Below, one piece after another: positions 7,840 to 17,288 of a DNA stretch of 64,000 bases. Position 1 is the stretch's first letter. Each line of letters starts with the position of its first letter. The position numbers were made by a program, and so were the translations under genes. Below the pieces are notes generated by a model, which did not search any database, was not told the origin of the DNA, and worked only from the letters and a program-made list of their open reading frames with translations. Origin of the DNA: Hymenobacter monticola (GTDB taxonomy: Bacteria > Bacteroidota > Bacteroidia > Cytophagales > Hymenobacteraceae); contig NZ_CP094534.1 in NCBI RefSeq assembly GCF_022811645.1, forward strand, positions 1,364,001-1,428,000, written 5' to 3'.

Positions 7840-10236
7840 ATGATGCCTAAAAAGATATTGCTGGCCACGCCGTTGGCCCTGCTGGCGCTGGCTACCCCCC
7901 AAGCCGCCGCGGGCCAGACCGCGCCGCTCGACTCGCTGGACGGCCTCACGGGCAAGCTGTTGCGCTACGAGCAGCGCAGCCCGCACGAAAAGCTGTTCCT
8001 GCACCTCGACCGCCCGGTGTACCTCAGCGGCGAAACCCTCTGGTTTAAGGTTTACGCCGCCGATGGCACCCACGCCCGCCCCCTGGCCCTGAGCAGCGTG
8101 GCCTACGTGGAAGTGCTGGATGCCGACCGCCAGCCCGTGCTGCAAACCAAGGTGGCCCTGCAGCAAGGCACCGGCCAAGGCACGCTGGTGCTGCCCACGG
8201 CCCTGGCGGCGGGCGGCTACACCGTGCGCGCCTACACCAGCTGGATGAAAAACTTCAGCCCCGACGCCTACTTCCACCGCTCCATCACGGTCATCAACAC
8301 CCAGGCGGCTTCGGGGGCCAGCGCCCGCGATTCGGCCGCGGCCTACGACGCGCAGTTCTTTCCCGAGGGCGGCCACCTGGTGCGGGGCCTGCGCAGCCGG
8401 GTGGCCTTCAAAATTACCGACAAGGCCGGGCGCGGCACCGCTGCCGAAGGCCGGGTGCTGAACCAGCGCGGCGCCGTGGTGGCCACCTTCAAAACCCAGC
8501 GCTTCGGCATGGGCCACTTCGACTTTACCCCGGCCCCTGGCCCCGACACTTACACGGCCACCGTCACGCTCGGGCCCAAGCGCGTGCTGACGCAGCCGCT
8601 GCCCGTGGCGGCCGAGCAGGGCTACGTGATTCGCCTCGACGACACCGGCGCCGACGAACTGACCCTGACGGTGAAAACCAGCAGCCCGCAGCCCGAGCCG
8701 CTGGCCCTGCTGGCGCACTCGCGGCAACAGGTGGCCCTGGCCGCCAAGCAGATGCTGGTGAACGGCCAGGCCGTTTTCACTTTCAAAAAAAGCGCCTTGC
8801 TCGATGGTGTGTCGCACCTTACGCTGTTCAACGCTGACCGCAAGCCCTTGTGCGAGCGGCTGTATTTCCGGGCGCCCCAACAGCTGCTGGCCCTCACGGC
8901 CCAGGCCGACAAGCCGCAGTATGGCGTCCGCAACAAGGTGAGCGTGCAGGTAGCGGCGCCCGCCCCGGCGGCCAGCCTGTCGATGGCCGTGTACCGGCTC
9001 GATTCGCTGACCACGGCGCCCGGCCTGGGCATCGACCGCTACCTCTGGCTCACGTCCGAGCTGCAGGGCACGGTGGAAAACCCCGACTACTACTTCACGG
9101 CCACCGGCCCGGAAGCCGCCGAAGCCACCGACAACCTGCTGCTGACGCAGGGCTGGAGCCGCTTTAAGTGGGAAGACGTGCTGGCCGCGCCCAAGCCCTT
9201 CGAGTTTCTGCCCGAGCCGTACGGCCCTGTGATACAAGCCCAGGTGCTGCAGGCCGGCACCCGCCAGCCCCGGGCCGGCATCAACGTCTTCCTGTCGTCG
9301 CCCAGCCGCATCGTGGACCTGAGCGTGGCGGCCAGCAATGCCCAGGGCGTGGTTTGGTTCGAGCCCAACCGCTTCAGCGGCCCCCGCGAAATCATTTTGC
9401 AAACCGACGCCGGGCAAGACAGCACCAGCCAACTCACGCTGCTCAGCCCTTTCTCGACCCGCTACGCCGCCGGGGCGCGCCCGGCGTTCGGCCTCACGCC
9501 ACGCTTCCAGAACGACTACGCCAAGCGGCACTTTCAGGCCCAGGTGCAAAACGCATTCGGCAGCCAATACCGCAACCGCTACGCCTCGGGGCGCGTGGAC
9601 AGCCTGGCCTTCTTCGGCAAGCCCGATGAAACGTACCTGCTGGACAAGTTTACGCGCTTCAAGGTGATGGAGGAAGTACTGCGCGAGTACGTGCCGGGCG
9701 TGGTGGTCCGGATTCGCAAAGACGGCTTTCACCTGCTGGTGACTGACCGGACAAACCGCACCCTGCTGACGGAAAACCCCATGGTGCTGCTCGATGGCAT
9801 GCCGGTGTTCAACATCAACAAGATAATGGCCTTCAACCCGCTGAAGGTGCGCAAGCTCGACGTGCTGGACGGCCGCTACTTTCACGGCCCGGCCGTGTAC
9901 AACGGCATCGTGAGCTTCACCACTTACAAAGGCGACCTCGAAGGCTTCCCGCTCGACCCGCACGTGCTGGTGCAGGAGTACGAGGGCGTGCAGCACCAGC
10001 GCGAGTTCTACGCCCCGCGCTACGACACGCCCGAGGCCGCCAAAAGCCGCCTGCCCGACCTGCGCAACCTGCTCTACTGGAACCCGGATATCAACCTGAC
10101 CGGCTCCACCGCCAAGACGCTGGACTTCTACACCGGCGACCAGGCTGGGCGCTACTTGGTGGTGCTACAGGGGCTGGCCACCAACGGGCTGGCCGGCAGC
10201 CGCAGCTTTGTGCTGGACGTGAAGCCGGCCTTGTAG
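7840..10236 (+). CDS. Exported MG2-domain protein with C-terminal plug-like domain
   Basis: The product is 798 residues, with a signal peptide (about 1-26). Directly after it comes EKLFLHLDRPVYLSGETLWF (residues about 48-67), typical of the macroglobulin MG2 domain that opens bacterial alpha-2-macroglobulin-like proteins. Several beta-sandwich domains follow. Residues about 648-700 contain MVLLDGMPVFN and YNGIVSFTTYKGD, resembling a TonB-receptor plug domain, but no barrel follows and the protein ends soon after. There is no thioester CXEQ motif, so it is not a classical protease trap. It is the last gene of the operon beginning at 3117 and is followed by a strong terminator. Two ATG codons are adjacent at 7840 and 7843; either could start it. 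Confidence 0.8.
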   Translation: MMPKKILLATPLALLALATPQAAAGQTAPLDSLDGLTGKLLRYEQRSPHEKLFLHLDRPVYLSGETLWFKVYAADGTHARPLALSSVAYVEVLDADRQPVLQTKVALQQGTGQGTLVLPTALAAGGYTVRAYTSWMKNFSPDAYFHRSITVINTQAASGASARDSAAAYDAQFFPEGGHLVRGLRSRVAFKITDKAGRGTAAEGRVLNQRGAVVATFKTQRFGMGHFDFTPAPGPDTYTATVTLGPKRVLTQPLPVAAEQGYVIRLDDTGADELTLTVKTSSPQPEPLALLAHSRQQVALAAKQMLVNGQAVFTFKKSALLDGVSHLTLFNADRKPLCERLYFRAPQQLLALTAQADKPQYGVRNKVSVQVAAPAPAASLSMAVYRLDSLTTAPGLGIDRYLWLTSELQGTVENPDYYFTATGPEAAEATDNLLLTQGWSRFKWEDVLAAPKPFEFLPEPYGPVIQAQVLQAGTRQPRAGINVFLSSPSRIVDLSVAASNAQGVVWFEPNRFSGPREIILQTDAGQDSTSQLTLLSPFSTRYAAGARPAFGLTPRFQNDYAKRHFQAQVQNAFGSQYRNRYASGRVDSLAFFGKPDETYLLDKFTRFKVMEEVLREYVPGVVVRIRKDGFHLLVTDRTNRTLLTENPMVLLDGMPVFNINKIMAFNPLKVRKLDVLDGRYFHGPAVYNGIVSFTTYKGDLEGFPLDPHVLVQEYEGVQHQREFYAPRYDTPEAAKSRLPDLRNLLYWNPDINLTGSTAKTLDFYTGDQAGRYLVVLQGLATNGLAGSRSFVLDVKPAL

Positions 10237-10253
10237 CCTCAGTGCTTATTGCG

Positions 10254-10297
10254 AAAAAGGGACAGTGCCGGGTTTGAAGCCGGCACTGTCCCTTTTT
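10254..10297. terminator. Strong bidirectional rho-independent terminator
   Basis: Perfect 18-base arms (10254-10271 and 10280-10297) with the core GGGACAGTGCCGG and an 8-base loop, bounded by A5 on the left and T5-6 on the right. It lies between the end of the four-gene plus-strand operon and the stop codon of the convergent gene at 10317, so it can serve both. Confidence 0.9.
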
Positions 10298-10316
10298 TGC
10301 TACTCATTCTGTGCGC

Positions 10317-12905
10317 TTACTCCACCACGATGCGGCGGGTGGCCGGGCCGCTGGCGTAGTCCACGCGCAGCACGTATACGCCCGGGGCCAGCGCGGCTGT
10401 GTTGAGCGAAACGTCGGCGGCCGTGGCTTCTTGGCTGATGACGGTTTTACCCAGCGCGTCCAGCAATTGCACGCGCTGCGGGTGGGCGCTGGCTTCCAGT
10501 TGCAGGTGCAGCACCTCGCGGGCCGGCACGGGCCAGGCCTGAATCCGACTGTCTGCTTTGGCCGTGCGCACGGCCAGCACGCCGGTGGGCAGGAAGCGCA
10601 CCAAGCCCGTGGCGGGCTGCCCTGCCGCCTGCAGGAAGTAGCCGCCCGCTACAACAGCACCATCGGGCTGCACCAGCACATCCGATACTGAGTAGCGCTC
10701 AAAAACAGGGGTGCCGGTCGGATTGGTGATGAGGCTGGTGCTGAAAGTAGCATCGAGCTGGCCATTTGCCTCGAGCCGGGCCAGCAAGGTAGCCGGGGCA
10801 CCGAACTGGCTGCTTTGCTGCATGTAGCCGCCCACTACCAGCCGGCCATCGGCCTGTGCGGCTACGGCATTCACCCCGGAATAGGCCAGCGCTGGTCCGG
10901 CAATGGGCTGGAAAGGCGTTGTAAAGCCCGCTACATCGGCCCCGCTGGCCGTGGCCCGGGCCAGCACTCTGGTAGCACCCAATACGCCGGAAGTGATGTA
11001 GTCGCCGGTGGCCGATACCTGATAAACCCGGTCCAAGCCCGTGTAAGGCAATCCCTGCGATGCCTGGGCCGGGGGCGTATAAGCAAATGCGGGGTCCGGG
11101 TTGCCGCCCGGTAACAGGCGCTGCAGGGTCTGGCTATAAGTTGCTCCGGTTACGGGCACTACGCACACAATAGAACCATTTGCCTGCACCAGCCCGCTGT
11201 AGACGACCGGCTGGGCAGCCGGTGGGGCAAAGGTGGGCTCTACGCTGCCGTTGGCCAGAAGCCGGGTCAGGTTGGCCTTGCCAGCAGCATCGGTGAACGC
11301 CCCGCCCACGATTATCTGCCCACCGGCTTGCTCGGCCAGCAATTGAATGCGGCTGCGCGGTGAAGAAGCAGTCAGTGGTATTGCGGGTACAAAGCCCGGG
11401 TCGGCAAGGCCGCTCGTAGTTAAGCGCGCAAATACCGGTTCCTCGGGCGAACTATTGGCGGTGTAAGTGTTGCCGTTTAATGTGTTGCCGGCAACCAGCA
11501 CCTTGTCATCGGCCTGCACAGCCAATGCCGACAGGGTCCAGGAGGCGCTGTTGGGTTGCCGCCAGGCAAAGTTCAAGTCAGGCTGCCCGTCCGGCAGCAG
11601 TCGCGCAATGCGGTCGGTCAGGTGGCCGTCAATGCTGTTGAAATACCCCGCAATGAGCAGCTTGCCATCGGCTTGCCGCACCACTTTCCGCACATTTCCC
11701 GGCACTTGTAGCAAGGGTGCAAAGGTCGTTTCCAACGCCCCGGTAGGCTGCAAGAGGGACAGCGTGCGGCGCTGCCCCGAAAAATTGCTGGTGTAGCCCC
11801 ATGTCAGCAGGTTGCCGTTGGGCAGGCCCCGCAGCTCGCTCAGCGCCCAGTCGGGACCGCTGCCCGGCTGGAAAGCGGCATCGAGAGCGCCGTTTGCCTG
11901 CAAACGCACCAGTTGAGCGTCGAAACGGGCTCCGGTTTGCGACAAAGTAGAGTAGGTGCTCTGTAGCACCGCTACCTGCCCGTTGGGCGTCACCACCAGG
12001 CGCTGGCAGTCGCGCCCCGCCACGCTGGCCGGCACGGCAAAGCCGGGGTCGAGTGCCCCGGTAGGCAGCAAGCGAAATATCGAAACAGATTGCCCGCCAA
12101 CGACATTGATAGCATAGCCACCAACCACCACAGAACCATTGGCAGTTAAGGCAATCGAATTGACGTAGAGCGGAGCATTGGTGTAGGCTTGGTTCTGGAA
12201 GCTGGTGTCGGTGCTGCCATTGGTGTTCAGCCGGGCCACAAAAAACGCACGGCTGCCGTTGAGCCAAGTGAATGGGCCACCCAGGATAATTTTCCCGTCG
12301 GTTTGCAGCAGCATCTGATTTACTTGCGAACCGTAAGTCAGCGAAACGCTGAAGCTTGGGTCAAGCGTCCCATCGCTCTGCAAACGCACGATTTCCGCAT
12401 TCGCGTTGGTTGTAAAATCGCCCCGAATGATAATTCGGCCATCTGCCTGGAGCAGCATTTCCCTTACCTCGGGGGCAGGATAACTCCCCGAAAAAGTCAC
12501 GTTAAGGGTGGGGTCCAACGTACCATTGGCGTTAAGCCGAAACAAATAGTTGCGCTGCGTAGCGCCGTTTTGGTAGCGGCCCTGCACCAAAAGCTGCCCA
12601 TTGGGCATGGGCAGCAGCTTCCCCGCCCACACGGTGGCCGCGCTTAGGTTTTGCCGAAATACCTGGTCCTCAACGCCCGCCGCATCGAAGCGTGCCAAGC
12701 CGCTGCCCGCCTGGCCATTGATGCGGGTGAAATCCCCAGCAACCACGAACTGCCCGTTCGGCATCTGGACCGCATCTTTCACCGTGGCCTCCCCATAAAT
12801 CGCGGGAATATGAAACGCGGGGTCAAGCGTTTGGGCCAGGAGCCGGTTCGGAAGCCAAGCCAGTAGTGCCAACCATAAAATCGGAATTCGTAAGTGATGC
12901 ATCAT
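10317..12905 (-). CDS. Delta-60 repeat secreted protein with T9SS type A sorting domain
   Basis: The 862-residue protein has a signal peptide (MMHHLRIPILWLALLAWLPNRLLAQ) followed by LDPAFHIP, the usual opening of delta-60-repeat proteins. About a dozen repeats of the form QxDGK[IL]I[IV]GG.F alternate with [LF]xxNGxxDxxF strands, for example LLQTDGKIILGGPF, and probably build one or two beta-propellers. The final 75 residues include AWPVPAREVLHLQLE and LAPGVYVLRVDYASG, a type A T9SS C-terminal domain, so export through T9SS is expected. It is a longer paralogue of the gene at 1-1296. Its start region is divergent to polA. Confidence 0.88.
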   Translation of the reverse strand: MMHHLRIPILWLALLAWLPNRLLAQTLDPAFHIPAIYGEATVKDAVQMPNGQFVVAGDFTRINGQAGSGLARFDAAGVEDQVFRQNLSAATVWAGKLLPMPNGQLLVQGRYQNGATQRNYLFRLNANGTLDPTLNVTFSGSYPAPEVREMLLQADGRIIIRGDFTTNANAEIVRLQSDGTLDPSFSVSLTYGSQVNQMLLQTDGKIILGGPFTWLNGSRAFFVARLNTNGSTDTSFQNQAYTNAPLYVNSIALTANGSVVVGGYAINVVGGQSVSIFRLLPTGALDPGFAVPASVAGRDCQRLVVTPNGQVAVLQSTYSTLSQTGARFDAQLVRLQANGALDAAFQPGSGPDWALSELRGLPNGNLLTWGYTSNFSGQRRTLSLLQPTGALETTFAPLLQVPGNVRKVVRQADGKLLIAGYFNSIDGHLTDRIARLLPDGQPDLNFAWRQPNSASWTLSALAVQADDKVLVAGNTLNGNTYTANSSPEEPVFARLTTSGLADPGFVPAIPLTASSPRSRIQLLAEQAGGQIIVGGAFTDAAGKANLTRLLANGSVEPTFAPPAAQPVVYSGLVQANGSIVCVVPVTGATYSQTLQRLLPGGNPDPAFAYTPPAQASQGLPYTGLDRVYQVSATGDYITSGVLGATRVLARATASGADVAGFTTPFQPIAGPALAYSGVNAVAAQADGRLVVGGYMQQSSQFGAPATLLARLEANGQLDATFSTSLITNPTGTPVFERYSVSDVLVQPDGAVVAGGYFLQAAGQPATGLVRFLPTGVLAVRTAKADSRIQAWPVPAREVLHLQLEASAHPQRVQLLDALGKTVISQEATAADVSLNTAALAPGVYVLRVDYASGPATRRIVVE

Positions 12906-13042
12906 CGGGCCAGTGGAAAGAGGTGAATGTGGAAGTAACAGAATTCAGTACTAATGTATTGCGCGACAACTTGACTATTCAGAAGCTTGCTGAAATGAGC
13001 AAAAATCCAGCCACGTACCACGTTCCAACGTACTTTCGTTCT
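12906..13042. promoter_or_regulatory. Divergent promoter region between delta-60 gene and polA
   Basis: This 137-base A/T-enriched stretch separates two divergently transcribed genes and must hold both promoters. The polA frame remains open upstream to 12866, but that extension is not conserved-looking and would overlap the opposite gene. I could not assign exact -7 and -33 elements. Confidence 0.4.
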
Positions 13043-15934
13043 ATGTCCGACACCGCCGCTCCCGCCCCCAAAAAGCTTTTCCTGCTCGACGCGTTTGCCC
13101 TCATCTACCGCTCGCACTTCGCGTTCAGCAAAAACCCGCGCATCAACTCCAAGGGCATGAACACGGGCGCCGTGCTCGGCTTCACCAACACGCTGGTGGA
13201 GGTGCTGCAAAAGGAGAAGCCCACCCACATCGGCGTGTGCTTCGATGCGGCCAAGAAAACCTTCCGCCACGACCAGTTTGCCGAGTACAAGGCCCAGCGC
13301 CAGGCCATGCCCGAGGACATCGGCATCGCCATTCCCTACATCAAGAAAATCATCCAGGGCTTCCACATCCCCATCCTGATGATGGACGGCTTCGAGGCCG
13401 ACGACGTTATCGGCACGCTGGCCCAGAAAGCGGAGAAGGAAGGCTTCGAGGTGTTTATGATGACGCCCGACAAGGACTACTGCCAACTGGTGACGGAGCA
13501 CATCAAAATCTACCGCCCCGCCTTCATGGGCAACGCGGCCGAAATCCTGGACGTGGACCATGTGCTGGCCCGCTTCGAGATTGAGCGCGTGGAGCAAGTC
13601 ATTGACATTCTGGGCCTGCAGGGCGATGCTTCGGACAACATCCCGGGCATTCCCGGAATTGGCGAGAAGACGGCCAAGGCCCTGATAAAGCAATACGGCT
13701 CGGTGGAAAACCTGATTGCCAACTCCGACCAGCTCAAGGGCAAGCAGCAGGAAAACGTGCGCAACTTCGCCGAGCAGGGCTTGATGAGCAAGGAGCTGGC
13801 CACCATCCACGTGAACGTGCCGCTCGACTTCGAGCCCGACAAGCTGGTGCTCGACGCGCCCGACGAGAACACCCTGCGCGAGCTGTTTGAGGAGCTGGAG
13901 TTCCGGCAGCTGTCGGCCCGCATTTTGGGCGGGGGCAGCGGCCCGGCCCGCATGCCGGCCAGCGTGGCCGCTCCTGGCTCCAAGCCCGTGCGGCGGCCCC
14001 GGGCAGCGGCCGGGCAGGCCTCCTTATTCGGCAACCCCGGCGACGAGGCCGTGGCCATTGGCGCCGAAGAAGGCGAAACGGCCGGCTACGGGGCGCCCAG
14101 CGGCCCACGCAAGCGGCTGGAGGACGTGCCGTATAACTACCACCTGATGGATACGCCGGAGCTGCGTAAGTCGCTGCTGGGCTTCCTGATGCAGCAAACG
14201 GAAGTGAGCTTCGACACCGAAACGACCGGGCTGGATATTATGACCGCGCGGCTGGTGGGCCTGAGCTTCTGCTGGCTGCCGGGCGAAGCTTACTACGTGC
14301 CCGTGCCCACTGAGGACCAGACCGCCGTGCAAGCCATTGTGGAGGAGTTCTGCCCGTTTTTCTCGGCCTCAACCATCCTGAAAATCGGCCAGAACGTGAA
14401 GTACGACCTCACCATTCTGCGCCATTACAGCGTGGAAGTGAGCGGGCCGCTGTTCGACACCATGCTGGCCCACTACCTCATCGAGCCCGACATGCGCCAC
14501 AACATGGACGTGCTGGCCGAAACCTACCTGCACTACACGCCCGTGAGCATCATCGAGCTCATCGGCCCCAAAGGCAAGAAGCAGAAAACCATGGCCGACA
14601 TTCCGCCGGCCGAAGTGAAAGACTACGCCTGCGAAGACGCCGACGTGACCCTGCAGCTCAAGCACGTATTCGAGCCCATGCTCAAGGACCTGGGTTTGCT
14701 GGGCTTGCTCAACGACGTGGAAAACCCCTTGGTGCCGGTGCTCAGCAGCATCGAATACGAGGGCGTGAAGATTGACTCGGGCGCGATGAATGAGTACTCG
14801 GCCGAGCTGCAGGGCTACATCACGGAGCTGGAAGGGCAGATTTTCCGCGAGGCCGGGCAGGAGTTCAACATCGGCTCGCCCAAGCAGCTGGGTGAGGTGC
14901 TGTTCGATAAGATGGACATCGGCAAGGGCAAGGTGAAGAAAACCAAAACTGGCCAGTACGCCACCGGCGAGGAGGTGCTCAGCCAGCTCGCCGCCGACAA
15001 CCCCATTGCCGGCCTCATCCTTGAGCACCGCCAGCTCACCAAGCTGCGCAGCACCTACGTGGAAGCCCTACCCCAGCTGGTGAGCGTGGTGGACGGCCGT
15101 GTGCACACCAACTTCAACCAGGCCGTGACGGCTACCGGCCGCCTCAGCAGCACCAACCCCAACCTGCAGAACATCCCCATCCGCACGGAGAAGGGCCGCG
15201 AAATCCGCAAAGCCTTCGTGCCGCGCGACGATAAGCACGTGCTGCTGGCCGCCGACTACTCGCAGGTGGAGCTGCGCATTATGGCCGACTTTTCGGGCGA
15301 TAAAACCATGATTGAAGCCTTCCGCCTGGGCCAGGACGTGCACACCAGCACGGCCAGCAAGGTGTTCAAGGTGCCGCTCGAAGCCGTGGACGGCGAAATG
15401 CGCCGCAAAGCCAAAACCGTCAATTTCGGCATCATCTACGGCATTTCAGCCTTTGGGCTGGCCCAGCGCATCGGCATCGGCCGCAAGGAAGCCACCGACA
15501 TCATCGAGACCTACTTCCAGGAATTCCCCTCAGTGAAGGCCTTCATGGACGAGAGCATCAACCGCGCCCGCGAGTTGGAATACGCCGAAACGCTGCTCAA
15601 GCGCCGCCGCTACCTGCGCGACATCAACTCGCGCAACGCCACGCTGCGCGGCTACACCGAGCGCAACGCCATCAACGCCCCCATCCAGGGCACGGCCGCC
15701 GACATCATCAAGATGGCCATGATTAACATCTACCACTGGCTGCGCGAGGAGAAGCTCCAAACCCGCATGATACTGCAGGTGCACGACGAACTGGTCTTCG
15801 ACGCCGTGCAGGAGGAAGTCGAATACATCACCCCCAAAATCAAGGAGCTAATGACTACGGCCCTGCTGTTGCCCCACGGCGTGCCGCTGGAAGTAGAAGT
15901 GGGCACTGGTCGCAACTGGCTGCAGGCCCACTAA
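13043..15934 (+). CDS. polA: DNA polymerase I
   Basis: This 963-residue enzyme carries all three Pol I activities. The 5'-nuclease domain (1 to about 300) has LFLLDAFALIYRSHFAF, DGFEADDVIGTLA, TPDKDYCQLV and the helix-hairpin-helix GDASDNIPGIPGIGEKTAKA. The proofreading domain keeps its catalytic acids: DTETTGLD near residue 390, GQNVKYDL, and YACEDAD; so 3'-5' exonuclease activity should be intact, unlike Taq polymerase. The polymerase domain has motif A (AADYSQVELRI, about 735), motif B (RRKAKTVNFGIIYG, about 786) and motif C (LQVHDELVFD, about 911). A low-complexity linker (about 300-370) joins nuclease and exonuclease parts. I chose the ATG at 13043 because the nuclease domain begins right after it. 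The role is gap filling in repair and Okazaki-fragment processing. Confidence 0.97.
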   Translation: MSDTAAPAPKKLFLLDAFALIYRSHFAFSKNPRINSKGMNTGAVLGFTNTLVEVLQKEKPTHIGVCFDAAKKTFRHDQFAEYKAQRQAMPEDIGIAIPYIKKIIQGFHIPILMMDGFEADDVIGTLAQKAEKEGFEVFMMTPDKDYCQLVTEHIKIYRPAFMGNAAEILDVDHVLARFEIERVEQVIDILGLQGDASDNIPGIPGIGEKTAKALIKQYGSVENLIANSDQLKGKQQENVRNFAEQGLMSKELATIHVNVPLDFEPDKLVLDAPDENTLRELFEELEFRQLSARILGGGSGPARMPASVAAPGSKPVRRPRAAAGQASLFGNPGDEAVAIGAEEGETAGYGAPSGPRKRLEDVPYNYHLMDTPELRKSLLGFLMQQTEVSFDTETTGLDIMTARLVGLSFCWLPGEAYYVPVPTEDQTAVQAIVEEFCPFFSASTILKIGQNVKYDLTILRHYSVEVSGPLFDTMLAHYLIEPDMRHNMDVLAETYLHYTPVSIIELIGPKGKKQKTMADIPPAEVKDYACEDADVTLQLKHVFEPMLKDLGLLGLLNDVENPLVPVLSSIEYEGVKIDSGAMNEYSAELQGYITELEGQIFREAGQEFNIGSPKQLGEVLFDKMDIGKGKVKKTKTGQYATGEEVLSQLAADNPIAGLILEHRQLTKLRSTYVEALPQLVSVVDGRVHTNFNQAVTATGRLSSTNPNLQNIPIRTEKGREIRKAFVPRDDKHVLLAADYSQVELRIMADFSGDKTMIEAFRLGQDVHTSTASKVFKVPLEAVDGEMRRKAKTVNFGIIYGISAFGLAQRIGIGRKEATDIIETYFQEFPSVKAFMDESINRARELEYAETLLKRRRYLRDINSRNATLRGYTERNAINAPIQGTAADIIKMAMINIYHWLREEKLQTRMILQVHDELVFDAVQEEVEYITPKIKELMTTALLLPHGVPLEVEVGTGRNWLQAH

Positions 15935-15954
15935 CTAGATTCCTGCCTGTGGAA

Positions 15955-17088
15955 ATGCCAAGCTGGTGGAGGGCGCTATTGATTGCCTTAAGCATGGGAC
16001 TGCCCCTGGCTAGCTGGGGGCAGAACGACACTGCTGCCGCTTTTCAACCCCTATTGCGACGATTGTACAGTGAGCGGTTTTATAACGCTTTCAAGACACC
16101 GGCGAGCTTTTCGCTACCCATTGTGTACCGAGACAGTGTTTTTGATGCTGATAAGCAACGGGTTCTAAATTTTGAGTTGCAACTAGCTGATGAACCCTTA
16201 GCGCTAAAGCGTCGGATAGTCCAGTTGAACGGCCACGGCTACCCAGTAGCCTACCCCGTGGTCTTTCAAAATCACTTGGTGGCCCTCTTTAAAAACGGAA
16301 AATTTGGCTGTTATAATCTGAATGATTTAGCCCCTAATGACGCATTAGAGCGGCAGCTCAACACCAACAACTGGAAGCAGTTTTGGCTCTTGAATGGAAA
16401 GTTGGTGGCGCAAAGCGCAAGCAGGACTTACTCTTTTGAACCAGCTTCCGGCTGGCACCTTTCCAAGCAGCCGGTTCCTTTAGGTCAGCGGCCGAAGCTG
16501 TACGAAGACGCACGCTACGTAGCCTACTCCGACTGCAACGGGGAGTTTGGCGGCACGGTGTATTTCTATAATAAACAAACCCGAAAGACGCACCGCGCCA
16601 ATGCAACCTGCGCCAATAGCCTATGGCAGGAAGATGGAAAATACCGTCTCCTAACATCGCTGGGCCACCTGATGGGCTCGGCTGGTTGTGCCATCATTCC
16701 TGACCCGGATGTATTGCCACTAGCAACTCATTCTGCTAATGAAAAAGTCAACTGGCAATACCGTTTTACACTACCGGAAAAAGGAGTAACCCCCGTTTTT
16801 AGGTTTCATGGGCTGCAGCTTTTGAGTGGGTTCAACTGGCACAATAAAAACTTGTACTTGATGAACTGGCGCCAAACCAGTTTTCTGGTAACGATTAGCA
16901 ATCAAGTTATTACCATAGTAGACCCCTTGTTTGCCGACAATCTTTACACCCATGACCCCATCACGAACTCCTATAGTTCGGACCTGGCCGTAAGCAACAT
17001 CAATTTATTCGATTTGGGTGAGCGTACTGTGTTGGCAACGCTGATATGGCAAGGCCAACAGCTTACCAAGGTAGAATGGAATGAATAA
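15955..17088 (+). CDS. Secreted protein of unknown function, A/T-richer than neighbours
   Basis: I do not recognise a family. The product of about 377 residues starts with a signal peptide (MPSWWRALLIALSMGLPLASWGQ) and has no other membrane segment. It is rich in Asn, Tyr, Trp and short beta-strands, with segments such as YVAYSDCNGEFGGTVYFYNK and KNLYLMNWRQTSFLVTISNQ that suggest a beta-propeller-like fold. Codon use is clearly different from the flanking genes: many third positions are A or T. A GTG at 15949 could extend it by two residues; I preferred the ATG. It begins 20 bases after polA and may be read through from it. Its base composition suggests recent acquisition or relaxed selection. 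Confidence 0.7.
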   Translation: MPSWWRALLIALSMGLPLASWGQNDTAAAFQPLLRRLYSERFYNAFKTPASFSLPIVYRDSVFDADKQRVLNFELQLADEPLALKRRIVQLNGHGYPVAYPVVFQNHLVALFKNGKFGCYNLNDLAPNDALERQLNTNNWKQFWLLNGKLVAQSASRTYSFEPASGWHLSKQPVPLGQRPKLYEDARYVAYSDCNGEFGGTVYFYNKQTRKTHRANATCANSLWQEDGKYRLLTSLGHLMGSAGCAIIPDPDVLPLATHSANEKVNWQYRFTLPEKGVTPVFRFHGLQLLSGFNWHNKNLYLMNWRQTSFLVTISNQVITIVDPLFADNLYTHDPITNSYSSDLAVSNINLFDLGERTVLATLIWQGQQLTKVEWNE

Positions 17089-17160
17089 TTTCAAAATCAG
17101 CTGATTGCGAGAATTTGGCTAGTGGCTTTATAACTTATAAAGTCATTTGTTCCTGCCTTG

Positions 17161-17183
17161 TACGCAGCCGCTTTGGCTGCGTA
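17161..17183. terminator. Hairpin without T-tract, possible weak terminator
   Basis: Perfect 9-base arms TACGCAGCC (17161-17169) and GGCTGCGTA (17175-17183) with a 5-base loop lie in the 200-base gap between the orphan gene and the DoxX gene. No run of T follows, so its function as a terminator is uncertain; nothing else is visible in the gap. Confidence 0.35.
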
Positions 17184-17288
17184 GTTAGCCCTCAAATTTG
17201 CTTGCCATGATGTTCTCCGCCGGCGTGTAGCATGCACCCCAGCAGGCCGGCCTCCGTATAGCTTTCGCACTTTACGTTTACCAACGCC

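Noticed and set aside
7450..9996. 848-codon minus-strand frame opposite the DUF4249/MG2 genes
   Set aside because: No signal, no domains, shadow composition; it crosses two real genes of the opposite operon.
12866..13042. Upstream in-frame extension of polA by 59 codons
   Set aside because: It overlaps the divergent delta-60 gene and lies before the conserved start of the 5'-nuclease domain.
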